Shown: positions 43,403-53,929 of the stretch, in pieces
Numbering within the stretch: the stretch's first letter is position 1
Layout: every line of letters begins with the position of its first letter
Origin: Onthophagus taurus
Taxonomy: Eukaryota; Arthropoda; Insecta; Coleoptera; Scarabaeidae
Length of the DNA stretch: 64,000 bases
Assembly (NCBI RefSeq): GCF_036711975.1
Contig: NC_091967.1
Span: 30,295,501 to 30,359,500, forward strand
Direction: 5' to 3'
Program-made: the position numbers and the translations under genes
Notes under the pieces: model-generated
Told to the model about the DNA's origin: nothing
Seen by the model: only the letters and a program-made list of their open reading frames with translations
Database searches by the model: none

Positions 43403-44839
43403 ACTTTACTGGCTACAGAAGTTTTACAACAATCAAATAGAATTGGAGAATTTACAGAAGAGCAAAGAATGGATTTGGAGAATTTAATTGGAGAATTTCC
43501 TGGGTTATTTTCAAATCGCCCTGGTAGAACCAATTTGGTTCAACATGATATTGCTTTGAAAGAAGAAAGGATTATCAGAACCAAACCGTATTCACAATCT
43601 CCGAGAGTACGAGAAATCATAGATGAAGAAATAGATAAAATGCTTAACTTAGGCGTAATTAAACCAAGTGACAGTCCATATTCGTCGCCGATGATTATAA
43701 TAGAAATAGAAGGTAAAGAACCAAGACCAGTAATAGATTATCGGGCTTTAAATGCTATTTCCATACCTCAACAACACCCAATACCTAACATAGAAGCTTG
43801 TGTGGAACGGTGTAGTAACGCAAAATATTTAAGTCCTATAGATGTTGTACGAGCTTACTGGCAAATTGGAATGACTGAGCGTGCAAGTAAATATGCAGCT
43901 TTTATAACTTATCGAGGAGTATTTGAACCAGTAACTTTGCCATTCGGACTTCAATCCGCTCCATTTTCTTTTCAAAGATTAATGGATAAAATTTTGGAAG
44001 GTTATAACGAATTTGCCGAACCTTATTTAGATGATATAGCAATACATTCAATGACATGGAAAGATCATTTGAAACATTTGCGACTTGTGTTTACAGCTAT
44101 GCATAAGGCAGGTCTTACAATAAAGGCAAAGAAATGTGAGTGGGGAAAAGCTCAAGTTGTTTATGTAGGACATAAAATAGGACAAGGTTATAGAACTCCA
44201 TCTGAAGCAAAAGTAGCTGCAATAAAAGAATTTCGACGACCGGTAACAAAAAAAGATATTAGAATCTTTTTAGGGATAACTGGATATTATAACCATTACA
44301 TACCAAATTATGCAGAAATTGTTAGTCCTTTAACAGACGCTTTACGAAAAGGAGCCAAAAACAAGGTTGAATGGGATGAACAGAAGGAAAACGCATTTAA
44401 TAATTTAAAACAAGAATTAACTAGTAGTAAAGTGTTAAAAGCTCCCAATTATAAAAGAAAATTTATAGTACAAACTGATTGTTCAAAACGAGGAATGGGA
44501 GTTACTTTATCCCAACGTGATGACGACAATAAAGAATACCCTGTACTGTACTTAAGCAAAAAGCTAACTGAGAGAGAACAAGCTTACAGAGCAAGTGAGT
44601 TAGAATGTGCTGCATTAGTTTGGGCAGTGAATAAATTAAAACCGTATCTATATTTAACTCATTTTATTATTGAAACAGATCATTGTCCTCTGACTTGGTT
44701 AAAACAAATGAGTAATAAAAACGCTAGACTATTAAGATGGGCGCTTTCTTTACAAACGTTAGATTTTACGGTAGTTTATAAGCCTGGAAAAATGTGTGGC
44801 AACGTCGATTCGTTATCTCGTTATAATGTTGAGATGTAA
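43403..44839 (+). CDS. gypsy Pol part 2: reverse transcriptase and RNase H
   Basis: Continues the frame of 37703-39250 beyond the LINE. The RT has SPRVREIIDEEIDKMLNLGV, RPVIDYRALNAISI, YLSPIDVVRAYWQI, TLPFGLQSAPFSFQRLMDKI and the catalytic PYLDDIAIHS. The connection is FLGITGYYNHYIPNYAEI. RNase H has FIVQTDCSKRGMGVTL, ELECAALVWAVNKLKPYL, TDHCPLTWL and the usual end GNVDSLSRYN, then stop. All RT and RNase H catalytic acids seem kept. No integrase follows; the 3' LTR starts 180 bp later. This confirms that the integrase at 37703-39250 belongs upstream in this element. The listed start at 43403 is the junction codon; the ATG at 43220 lies in LINE sequence. Confidence 0.9.
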   Translation, partial: TLLATEVLQQSNRIGEFTEEQRMDLENLIGEFPGLFSNRPGRTNLVQHDIALKEERIIRTKPYSQSPRVREIIDEEIDKMLNLGVIKPSDSPYSSPMIIIEIEGKEPRPVIDYRALNAISIPQQHPIPNIEACVERCSNAKYLSPIDVVRAYWQIGMTERASKYAAFITYRGVFEPVTLPFGLQSAPFSFQRLMDKILEGYNEFAEPYLDDIAIHSMTWKDHLKHLRLVFTAMHKAGLTIKAKKCEWGKAQVVYVGHKIGQGYRTPSEAKVAAIKEFRRPVTKKDIRIFLGITGYYNHYIPNYAEIVSPLTDALRKGAKNKVEWDEQKENAFNNLKQELTSSKVLKAPNYKRKFIVQTDCSKRGMGVTLSQRDDDNKEYPVLYLSKKLTEREQAYRASELECAALVWAVNKLKPYLYLTHFIIETDHCPLTWLKQMSNKNARLLRWALSLQTLDFTVVYKPGKMCGNVDSLSRYNVEM

Positions 44840-45023
44840 GAGTTATTGTTTTGTGACTTAAATATTAGACGAATTTATCATGTTATTATTTGCCCAATGT
44901 TTTAATTAAGAGACCATAAAACCTTGAGTTGGGCAAACGCTTACTTGTGATGAGAATCAGCCTATTGGATGTCAGAAAAGTAGATTTCTACCATCAAAAG
45001 GCTGATTTCACCGGGCGCAAGTT

Positions 45024-45269
45024 GTTGTGAATCAAAATATTAAAAAAAAAACTAATTATAAAAAGTGGGCTCGTATTTTAAAACGAAAAAAACGTAAAAA
45101 TACGACTACTGTATTTTTATAACAAAAAAAATGATTAACGAAAAATATAAATAATATGAAAAAGTCAATATAAGATTGTAATTAATAAAATTGTTAATAA
45201 ACATTATCATATTGAAGAAGTCGTATAATTTTCTGATAATTAACATCGACGAGAAAAAGAGTCTTAATA
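45024..45269 (+). repeat. 3' LTR of gypsy element
   Basis: Partner of 36393-36608, with a ~30-bp extra segment (ctcgtattttaaaacg…). Followed by AGATT at 45270-45274. Confidence 0.85.
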
Positions 45270-45526
45270 AGATTTATTTAATGATGACATTTGTTGTTAA
45301 AGAAGATGTACGTAAAAAATTGAAAAGTTTTTTATAAAAATTGAAAAAGTTTTGAAAGTTCTTTTTTTTTTTAATTTTTTTAAAGTCGAATTGAAAAAGT
45401 TAAATTTAAATTGTTATAAAAGTTAAGTTAAATTGAACGATGAAAATTAAATTCTTAGTAAAAGTTACAAAAGTGTGAAACGTGGATTGTTATAAAAATG
45501 TGAAACACTAAAAATATATACAGGAT

Positions 45527-46095
45527 GTCCCGTTAAGCGTACGGAGCGGCTGTATCTCGATAACGGTAAGGCCTAGAGGTTTGGGAAAAAAATCGTTATA
45601 AGCAAAGTGATCAAGAGAAATAGCTGGAAATTATTTTGAAGTTCGTAATTCGACCGTTAGGGGGCGTAACTGCCATTGAGAAACATAAAATTCCCGTTAT
45701 CTCAGAAACTTAGACGATGAGCTATAATTTTGACAGCATCATTTAATAGCTTGGATAATACCGCATCGCTTTTGTTTTGCGATATTTCTCAAATCTGTCA
45801 TAATAAGGGAGGGGGAGGTCAATGCGTTTTCATATGATCACATTTTAATATCTGCTGGACCATTCAACCGATTTGAATATTTTCGGTGTTGTTTGAAAGA
45901 GCATTTTATGCTCTTTTTAAAGATATTTTCAGTAAGAACGTTTGCTTTAAAACAAATAAGCTAGAGGGCGTTATCTGCAGCGATTACATATTTTTGTTAT
46001 TTTTGAAGAAAAGTTAAATGGAACGGTACTATTTACTTCACAGACCCTTAGTCACCTTAAAATTTACTAATTTTTAGTGAAAACCGTATATACTT
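45527..46095 (+). repeat. family B repeat copy with unoccupied TTAA site
   Basis: Begins tacaggatgtcccgttaagc, a TA-preceded terminus. It has long blocks with no ORF, and from 45855 it matches 35383-36200 without the 567-bp insert; the single TTAA lies at 45917-45920. 45275-45526 between LTR and this repeat is AT-rich, with no feature seen. Confidence 0.75.
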
Positions 46096-46339
46096 TTACA
46101 GTTATATTGACGAATGGTTAAGCAATGTTTGGCTGAATTATAAAATAAAAATATTAAAGTAGAAGAAATTAAGAAGAAAAAAGAAGATCCAGTGCAAGGC
46201 ATACGGAAAGAAGTGTAATCACTGTAGGATAATGAGCCATTTTCAAAAGGCAGGATGTAAATTCAAGAGATTTCAAGGAACAAAAGATTCCAAAGGGCAA
46301 GATTACATGAAAATTTAACAAGCAGAAAAAAATTGAAGA

Positions 46340-46768
46340 AAACCAGAGCCCTGAAATTAGATTGCATTAGATTTATTTACGGCATTCGTAAATGTGATAG
46401 TCTCCTATCGTTTAGTAGACCTAAATTGGTTAAATATGCGTGGTCGTTATTTGCTTTCATCTCTCTGTATCTTTCATCGGTTGCTGAGTACCGGTAATCC
46501 ACCATATTTGCTGAGGAAGATTAGATTTCGTGGTGACATTCATTCCATCAATATCCGGAACCGAAATTTAATTGCTCCACCGGCTCATTCTACCACTTTT
46601 TTTGAAAGATCTTTTACTTATAATATTTATTCGCTTTATGGTTCCGTTCCGGAGAATTTACGGGGTTTGAGTGCAGCGGCGTTCAGGCGCGCCATATTTC
46701 GGAATTTGAGGAGCAGTCTTAATAATAATGAGCGTTTTCTAATTTTAAGCACATGCGTACATTATTGA
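46340..46768 (+). pseudogene. LINE ORF2 C-terminal relic (related to the LINE at 39251)
   Basis: A C-terminal piece of a related but distinct LINE. CIRFIYGIRK can be read before 46394 in another frame, and the open frame 46394-46768 gives YRLVDLNWLNMRGRYLLSSL, NPPYLLRKIRFRGDIHSINI, FERSFTYNIY and LRGLSAAAFRRAIFRNL. The order and wording parallel the last ~120 residues of ORF2 at 40279-43089 (WLNMCNRRLLHSASLFH, PAYLYHKIKFRSDVHTLNL). The 5' part is lost. It abuts the LTR-like leader of the next gypsy. Confidence 0.75.
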
Positions 46769-46774
46769 ATAAGT

Positions 46775-46990
46775 AAGATGGCGACAAGACGTGAAGATGT
46801 GTCGTTAGCAAAGTTAGATATAATTTAGTATAAAAGCCGTATATTGTCATTCGTGTTAGTTTTGTTTTTAAATGTTTATGTAATAAACAACAATATCCAA
46901 AGTTCTCGGACCTTAATTTTAACTCGCGATTAAAAGCTACAGTCTCAAGTGATTAACCGAGATTAAAGTGATAAAGAGACGATTTCCGTT
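46775..46990 (+). repeat. possible LTR/promoter region of the next gypsy
   Basis: tataaaagccg at 46831 looks like a TATA box, and ataaacaac at 46881 a polyadenylation signal, in the spacing of a short LTR. No second LTR was found, so this remains a guess. 46991-47509 is a G/A-rich leader without supported ORF. Confidence 0.3.
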
Positions 46991-47509
46991 AAAACAATAA
47001 GTTAAATAGTGAAAAGAAGATCAAGAAAGAAAAAGAAATCGGGCGTGGTCCTTTTTTCTTTTGCCCTTGAGATACGACCGTTGAGTGACATCATCCATCG
47101 CCCTACAAGCATTGGTACTGGTTACCCTACTAACGGCAATCGAAGAAAATCACCTCGTAGAGGCCAGAACGGGAAACCTGGTTGGAGATTATATCGATCG
47201 ATGCGAAGCAACAGCTGATAGACTGGAAACGACAACGTAAACTGTAAACAACAGAAAAGGTTGGAAAATTTGGACAAAAGAAGGAAGATAAACACGAAAC
47301 AAGAAGAAAAGAGTTAAAAACAAAAATTTAGATTAGGAATTTAATTCAGGTAGAATCTTTCTTAGTTGTTTTGTTCATTTATATTGATATCAAGAAAACA
47401 TATTGTTGTTGCGTATATTGTCGTACTTGTTGTGTTTGTTTTTTTTATTGAAAATTCATAGATTAGTATTCGTATTGTTTTGTAAACACACGCTCTTTAA
47501 TCTTAAATA

Positions 47510-48497
47510 ATGACGAAATTACGAGAATTTGCGAAGGTCGAGTTCAGTTTGAAACATGGAAATTTAAAGACGATGAAAGTACTGCATACCATTTGCTTTA
47601 ATAATGAAGGTTACTCTACCGGAAGAAGAAAAGATTTACTTAATTTTGATGGGTTTGGTTTTGATAAAGATTCAGAATTATATGCTGCTAAACTTAATGG
47701 GATAAAAAGTATTGATCTGCCAGATTTATTTGCAGTTTGTCATGTGTTGGATTTGAATTACATCGGTGATTCTGAAGAGGTAGACGAGAGAATTTTGAGA
47801 TTTTTAAATGATTGTAAAATTGACAAAGATTTGAATGTGGATGAAGAACAAGAAGAAGACGTTGATAATCCAAGTAATGACAAAGAAGACGAGAGACGGA
47901 AAGAAGTTAAAAGAAGAAATAAAATACAAATTAATGATGAAGAAGATGTTGAAGATGAAGAAGATTTTGAAAGGAAAGATGATGAACGAGGAAGCTTTGG
48001 AAGAAGACGAAGAAGCGAACCTTTTGCTTTAACGTTTAAAGATGTTGAAGATAGCATCAAGTGTTACGATGGAAAGAGTGAATACCCAATTCAATAATGG
48101 ATTGATGATTTTGAAGAAATCTCTGATATAACAGGTTGGAGCGATTTACACAAGTTAATATGTATATGCAAAAAAATGCTTGAGAGGGCTTGCCAAAATG
48201 TTTGTTCAGGCTGAGAAGGGAATAAACACATGGTCAACGCTGAAAAGAAGATTAATTGAAGAGTTTGAAGTAAAAGTGAGCAGCGCTCAGGTACATAAAC
48301 TTTTAATGAACAAAAAGAAGGAACTCGAAGAAACTGTAAGAGAGTATGTTTTGGTGATGAGAGAAATTGGAAGCAAGACACGAATTGAAGATGAAGTAAT
48401 TATCCAATACATAATAGACGGAATTCCAGATAAAAATAGCAATAAAATCATATTTTATGGAGCGAAAACTTTTTTTCTGAATTTGAAGATAAAGTAA
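47510..48497 (+). pseudogene. gypsy Gag with N-terminal DEK-like domain (broken)
   Basis: From the ATG at 47510. Residues ~12-100 resemble the N-terminal/SAP-type part of the chromatin protein DEK: LKTMKVLHTICFNNEGYSTG, KDLLNFDGFGFDKDSELYAA, DLFAVCHVLDLNYIGDSEEV, DERILRFLND. A long acidic/basic linker follows (EEQEEDVDNPSNDKEDERRK…). The capsid then starts at FALTFKDVEDSIKCYDGKSE. A TAA at 48095-48097 interrupts; WIDDFEEISDITGWSDL continues in the same frame, and a frameshift near 48160 moves reading to 48180-48497 (GLAKMFVQAEKGINTWSTLK, IIQYIIDGIPDKNSNKI). DEK binds DNA and chromatin, so the module could target the particle to chromatin. That role is inference, as is the DEK call. Confidence 0.7.
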
Positions 48498-48619
48498 AAT
48501 TATATGAAGAGATAAAAGCTAAGAAAAATTTAGAACATCACCGAAATAAAACACAAGATAAGAAAAATTTCAAAAAAACTAACGAAAAAGATCTAAAATC
48601 TGATCATAATGAAGGCCAA

Positions 48620-48745
48620 CAAGTTTGCTTTAATTATGGTATCAAAGGACATAAAGCCAATGCGTGTCCAGACAAAAACAAAGGCACTAAATGTTTTAAA
48701 TGCAACAGATTTAGGCACATATCAACGAAATGCAAATCAAATAAT
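48620..48745 (+). pseudogene. gypsy nucleocapsid zinc knuckles
   Basis: Reads CFNYGIKGHKANAC and CFKCNRFRHISTKC. These are two CCHC knuckles, the first with its second cysteine changed to tyrosine. They lie between the Gag frames and the protease. Confidence 0.75.
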
Positions 48746-48841
48746 AAGGACAGACATAACGTTGGATCTACTAAACATAGTGTAAATGTCGTAGAGGTTG
48801 TAGAGGAGAATATATTAAAATTTAACATTGACAATATTGTA

Positions 48842-49372
48842 ATGAAAGCATTGCTAGACACCGGAAGTGACATTAATGCCATCAGAGAGGATATTTTTCA
48901 GAAGTATTTCAGTATGATCAATTTAGAAGAAACATCGATTGCAGTCAAGGGACTTGGAGGAAGGCAATTGTGTACTCTGGGTTCATTTTCTAGAAACGCA
49001 ATAATAAATGATGAGGAATATCAACTTCAATTTCGTGTACTACCAAGACAAGCTATTACTCGAGGAGCTATAATTGGAAGAGAATTACTCTCGAAATCGA
49101 ACGTTACTTTTAGAGATGGACAGATAATAATATTCAAAAAAGAAGAGGCCAATTTCCTCATGGAAATTGTGACCAACGAATACAACGAAGAAGAAATTGA
49201 AGTAGAGCATGTTGAAAATAAAGAGATTCGGATGAAAGACAGTGAACTGATACAGGAATATGAACCAAAAAAGACAAAACCAGCAGATATTAGCATGAAA
49301 ATCATAATGAAAACAGAAGAACCAATATATCAACGTCCAAGAAGGTTGGACGTCGTCGGGAGAAATGGTTAA
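48842..49372 (+). pseudogene. gypsy aspartic protease and linker to RT
   Basis: An open frame starting at ATG 48842. KALLDTGSDINAIREDIF holds the DTG active site, followed by VKGLGGRQLCTLGSF, FRVLPRQAITRGAIIGREL and the glycine-rich flap region expected of retropepsins. An acidic linker (NEYNEEEIEVEHVENKEIR) leads to QRPRRLDVVGRNG and a stop. The short stretch up to the RT is damaged: a deletion joins this frame to the RT frame starting 49384. In intact relatives it would cleave Gag-Pol. Confidence 0.8.
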
Positions 49373-49383
49373 AAGAGGGAATC

Positions 49384-50445
49384 GTGAGGGAAAGTTCATC
49401 GGATTTTGCCAGCCCAATAGTTCTTGTGAAGAAAAAAGATGCGAAAACCAGAATTTGTTGTGATTATAGAAAACTTAATAAAAATATAGTAAAAGACAGA
49501 TTTCCACTGCCACTGATTGAAGATATCTTGGATAGATTACAGGCTGCTTCGTATTTTAGTACTATAGATTTAAGAAATCGATTTTTTCATGTTCCAGTTG
49601 ATGAAAACAGCATGAAATATACTTCAATTGTAGTACCTACAGGGCAATATGAATTTTTGAAGTGTCCATTTGGTCTATGCAATAGTCCAGCCGTATTTCA
49701 AAGATATATAACTAGAATCTTTAGGCAATTAATGCTTGACAATAAAATAATGTATTATATGGACGACATAATAATCATGAGTTCGACAGAAAGTGAAGGT
49801 CTTGAGAGACTGGAAGAGGTGTTACAAATTTGCCGAGAATATGGTTTAGAAATTAAAAAGAGAAAATGTCAAATCCTGAAGAGAAGAGTTGAATTTTTGG
49901 GATACATCATACAAGAAGGACAGGTACAGCCGTCTGAAGAGAAAACACTTGCCATTCGAAAATTTCCTGAACCTAAGACTGTGAAGCAGATTCAATCTTT
50001 TTTAGGTCTAACTGGATACTTTAGAAAGTTCATACCTAATTATGCGATAATATCGAAACCGTTAAGTGATTTATTGAGGAATGAGAATATTTTCAAGTTT
50101 GATCATCAACAGAAATTGTCATTTGAGACATTAAAGTCATTGCTGTGAGATGAAAAAGCTTTGGAAATTTGGAAACCTGGACTTGAAACAGAATTGCACA
50201 CTGACGCAAGTAAGTTTGGTTATGGAGCTTGTTTAATGCAGAGGGCTGAAGATGATTCGAAATTACACCCTGTCCTTTATATAAGCAAAAAAACAACACC
50301 AGCCGAGGAAAAGTACAGTAGTTATGAATTGAAAGTTTTAGCAGTGATTCAAGCTTTGAAGAAATTTAGGCTTTATTTGCTCGGAGCCAGTTTAACTCAA
50401 AAATTAAAAGTAACAGAGAAAAATGTTTTCTATATAACCTGTTTA
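49384..50445 (+). pseudogene. gypsy reverse transcriptase and partial RNase H
   Basis: The RT from 49384 has FASPIVLVKKKDAKTRICCD, YRKLNKNIVKDRFPLPLIED, YFSTIDLRNRFFHVPV, CPFGLCNSPAVFQRYI and the catalytic YYMDDIIIMS. The connection is FLGLTGYFRKFIPNYAIISK. A TGA at 50146-50148 stops the frame, which then continues in phase into RNase H: ETELHTDASKFGYGACLMQR, LYISKKTTPAEEKYSSYELK, VLAVIQALKKFRLYLLG. After LLGAS it diverges and ends at 50448. Integrase is absent. The damage (one nonsense codon, the upstream deletion, the 3' truncation) marks it as dead. It belongs with the protease and DEK-like Gag just upstream. Confidence 0.88.
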
Positions 50446-50448
50446 TAA

Positions 50449-51060
50449 TGAACTAAAAAGACATAATCCGTAATAAGATTAAGTTCAGGTTAAGCTATAT
50501 TTTAGATACAAGATGAAAATCCCTAAATTGTCAAAATTTGTGTTTTTCGATATTAAAGTCGATCATAACTCAAAAAGTAAAAGTGGAAGAGCAAAATTAT
50601 TTATAAAAATTTCAAATTTTACGTATAAAAAAGAAATTAATAATCATAAATTCCATTAAATATTATATCCATTTGGTATCTCTTATCTTGATCATCTACA
50701 AATTTGAACATCTCCCGCCGACACTTTTTCAGATTTCCCATCACATCTTTTAAAAGCGAAAATAATTTCTGGCCTGCGTGTCACCTGTCACTACAAAAGA
50801 ATCGACTCAGTGCGGGGCCAAAGAAATCGAAAAGGAAACGAAGAAGAAAGACGACGATGTGGAGCCGAGGATTTAAACAAGGTTGGAAAGAGACCGAAAA
50901 AATTACAAAAGAGAGCTCGACGACGACGGTCGCGGCCCGGCCCCCACGAAAACGCAAAAACCTAAGTAGAATATAATTATAGACCACGGGTAGGAACCCA
51001 TCGGTTTCTTACTTAGCGAAAATGGTGCTTCGGAAGGCAATCAGCGTGGCTAGTCATAGA
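50449..51060. other. unclassified stretch between two gypsy relics
   Basis: Low-complexity A/T at 50449-50700, then a more GC-rich part (50700-51050) with a basic ORF (50704-50976, rich in K, R) that I do not recognise. It could be 3' LTR or leader sequence of either neighbour. Confidence 0.3.
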
Positions 51061-51089
51061 GAGGGCTAAGAAATTAAATATAAAGTTCA

Positions 51090-52088
51090 ATAAAAGACAA
51101 TTACTGTATAAAGTGCGTGAAGTAAAGTATTTGGGTCATGTTTTTAATAAAGACGGAATAAAACCAGATCAGGATAGAGTTAAGGCATTGTATAGCATAG
51201 AAAATCCAAAGAATGTTAAAGAATTACAAAGATTGTTAGGAGTTTTAAATTATTTGAAAAAATTCATACCCAACTTTGCAGAAGTGACAAGTAGTATTAG
51301 AGAATTGTTAAAAAAGAATATTGCGTTTCAGTGGATAGATAATCATACCAAGACCTTTGAAAAAATTAAAGATATTTTGAGTTCTGAACCAGCATTAGGT
51401 ACTTTTGATTCAAGGAAAGAAATCACTGTACACACAGATGCATCAAAAGATGGTTTAGGTTGTTGTCTCATCTCTATGCAAGAAGATCGGTCAATTTATA
51501 TTTACTTAAATTATTTACTTAAAAAAGATATGCACAATGCGAGAAAGAATTTCTTGCAATTTCTTTAGCATGTGACAGATAATAAACCTTTATTAGGAAT
51601 CATGAAAAATGATATAGATAAAACACCATCACCGAGGCGGCAAATTATTAAGATATAATTTAAATTTAGAATACTCTCTTTTGGAAAAAAGTTGTTTCTG
51701 GCGGATTTGTTATGAAAATCATTTATCAGAGAATCAGTTTCTGATGACTTAACTATGACTGAAATAGCGTATAGTATGAACCATGACAGAACAATTTATA
51801 TTGTTGTGTAGGATTTGTGAAAAATATAAATCTAATAATATAAAAGAATCTTTGATTAGTCATAACATTCCAAATCGTCCATTCAAAAAAGTTGGAAGTG
51901 ACATCTTAGAATTTGGAAATAAAAGTTACTTTGTACTGATTGATTATTATTCAAAGTGGTTGGAAGTAGTTCCATTAATAACGAAAACATCGGAAAGCAT
52001 AATAGATAATTTAAAAATAATCTTTTCAACTCTTGGAATTCCAGATGAGTTGGTAGCACATAATATGCCCTACAACTCTTACAAATGA
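51090..52088 (+). pseudogene. another gypsy pol relic: RT thumb, RNase H, integrase
   Basis: From about 51090: VREVKYLGHVFNKDGIKPDQ, LQRLLGVLNYLKKFIPNFAE, then RNase H start ITVHTDASKDGLGCCLISMQ. Past a frameshift at ~51540, DNKPLLGIMKNDIDKTPSPR can be read. An integrase part is open at 51783-52088: CRICEKYKSNNIKESLISHN, KKVGSDILEFGNKSYFVLID (first catalytic D), SKWLEVVPL, IFSTLGIPDELVAHNMPY. At the second catalytic position, histidine stands where aspartate is expected (consensus ADN). It stops at NSYK. RT catalytic core and integrase C-terminus are absent. The sequence is unlike the gypsy just upstream, so it is a separate insertion. Confidence 0.82.
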
Positions 52089-52379
52089 GTCACACTATTT
52101 TTTACTAGTAACTACAACAACTTATTGTCTGTGGATTAGCGGTATCACTGTTGTTATTCGTGGGTTCATATACGGTTTTACACAAACAACAACAAATTTT
52201 TACACAATATATTTGTCAAGGACTCGTTGTGTGGCTTTATTGTTGATTTGTTGACGATTATTCTGGAAATTATATTGATAAGACAGTGGATATATAAGTA
52301 AATTTCTTTTAATTGCATTCATAAGTTTGCGCCATTGTCATCGAAAAGGTAATACAAACAATCCTAACGACAAGCCTAA

Positions 52380-52620
52380 GCATTGCACGAAAGAAGTCAA
52401 AGAAGTAATTACTAATGTAAGAATTTGTTTTCACCAAGAAAAAGGTAAAGGTGAACCTATAAATGTGAATGCCGTTGTTCTGGAACTGCACAAGCTGTTG
52501 GATATTCGGAAAGAACTATTAAAAATATAAACAAAGAATGCTTTGAATATGGAAATATAGAAGCTCCTAAAGAAAAATCTGGTCGCAAAAACATCGATTG
52601 TGACGATTTCTTCCAAGGTG
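52380..52620 (+). pseudogene. transposase N-terminal HTH fragment
   Basis: Readings KEVKEVITNVRICFHQEKGK, then after a frameshift GTAQAVGYSERTIKNINKEC and EAPKEKSGRKNIDCDDFFQG. The layout (helical start, SERT-type HTH, then a K/R-rich stretch with DDF) is familiar from N-termini of insect transposase-like proteins with an HTH followed by DDE. No catalytic domain follows. 52090-52380 upstream shows nothing clear. Low certainty on family. Confidence 0.4.
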
Positions 52621-52816
52621 ACGCATGATATTCAACTTTACATTTTTTTTTAAATTTTTAAGTTAAATAACAAACCTATTCTAATAGAGCACCGTAAATG
52701 CCATTCATACAGAAGGTACCGGGTTCAAATTGATAGCATAATAAGTGTTTACAATATTGTAGTGATTATAAGTGTCAACTTTAAATCAAGAAAAGGGGTA
52801 TCTTGGGGACCGAGAA

Positions 52817-52999
52817 ATGTCGACTCCAACATCTTTTAATTCCGCCTTTATTGCTTCGGGATCGGACGACATGGAGGACGAGTTTCGAACACAAAGGAAA
52901 CGAGGTCGACCGAAGGAAAACTCACCCACGAAAACAAGATCAACAAAAAAACAAGCAGCAAACGATCGCGATGTAGGATTTAAAATCCCTAATACCTAA
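52817..52999 (+). pseudogene. LINE ORF1 N-terminal fragment
   Basis: From the ATG at 52817: MSTPTSFNSAFIASGSDDME, then the basic KRGRPKENSPTKTRSTKKQ. This looks like the start of a Jockey-type ORF1 and is followed within 350 bp by endonuclease remains of the same strand. The link to the LINE pieces downstream is by position only. Confidence 0.4.
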
Positions 53000-53339
53000 C
53001 ACGCGTATAAAAACAGCAAATAAAAAATTTGAAAAAATAGTACTCAAAAATCTCAAAAATACCAGAATACATACTACAACCTATCACTATGCACGATCAT
53101 ATCATCAACACTTACTCCGTAAAAATTAATTCATCCAATGGAAAAACAAGACAGAAAATTATCAATAAATTAAAACAACGTTTTATTGAACAGCATTAAA
53201 TAGACACAATGCAAATTATATACACATTATCATGGTAGACCATAGAATACATGGTATACAAGTCACTATTATTAGTGTTCAAAATGCCTGAGTTACGATT
53301 TATTTATGATAACAGTAACAGCTTCCGAAATAAATCTTA

Positions 53340-53705
53340 TTTAATTTACAGTTAACGATATTGATTGTGCTATGTTTGTGGAAACCAAACCAGATCAAAC
53401 TATTAGATTCCGCAATTGGACGATCATGTGGTCGGAGGTGCGGTTACGATGGCTAAAAAATCTCTGGCAATGAAAGTAGAAAACTCTCCAAGAATTAACA
53501 ACTTACGTAATGAGTGTATTTATACAAGTATTCCTCTGAGTAATGAAAAATTGCATATTTTGTTAGTTTACATACATGTCAACAGCGCGATCGATGAAAC
53601 AATTTTTATTAAAACATCTTTGTACCCAAATTCTATAATAATTGGAGATTTTAATCATAATAATCTCAAACCAATTACAACAGAAGTCCGACTTCTTTTG
53701 CATTA
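53340..53705 (+). pseudogene. LINE endonuclease fragment
   Basis: NDIDCAMFVETKPDQTIRFR in one frame, then GGAVTMAKKSLAMKVENSPR, NNLRNECIYTSIPLSNEKLH and SIIIGDFNHNN in the frame 53416-53706. The ETK and GDFN boxes are those of APE-type LINE endonucleases. The C-terminal SDH region is missing: after a stop at 53704 a deletion leads towards the RT fragment. Confidence 0.65.
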
Positions 53706-53929
53706 ACAGACCCCATTTCCAATACTCATCAAACTTCAGAAGAAGACTTAGTCCGAATTCATGCTGAATATTTACAAAAATGTTTTGACTTTTTGAATGA
53801 TGCAGGCTTTGACCATGTCAAACGTCAAGAGGTGGAGCACTGGTATGATGATTTTCAACATAATGCAGTGCAAGCCAACAATGACCTAGTAAGATCAACG
53901 AAGAAGATTACTAGGCAGTAATATCAAAC

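Larger units (their letters stand above)
36393..45269 (+). mobile_element. Ty3/gypsy retrotransposon with integrase upstream of RT, hosting a LINE
   Basis: Both LTRs, a 5-bp AGATT duplication, a primer-binding site, truncated gag (37143-37733) and a pol ORF in the order integrase, GPY/F, RT, RNase H. The pol ORF is split by the LINE at 39251-43402, whose removal restores one frame (offset 4155, divisible by 3). Conventional gypsy order has integrase last. A gypsy group with copia-like order (Gmr1-type, first described in deuterostomes) is known. No protease is visible, so gag C-terminus and protease look deleted. Confidence 0.8.

Noticed and set aside
47758-48060. Serine-rich 100-codon minus ORF
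   Set aside because: Antisense of the acidic linker (GAA/GAT codons) of the gypsy Gag.
52684-52750. Possible tRNA or SINE (gggttcaaatt, B-box-like)
   Set aside because: No matching A box, acceptor stem or anticodon arm could be built around it.
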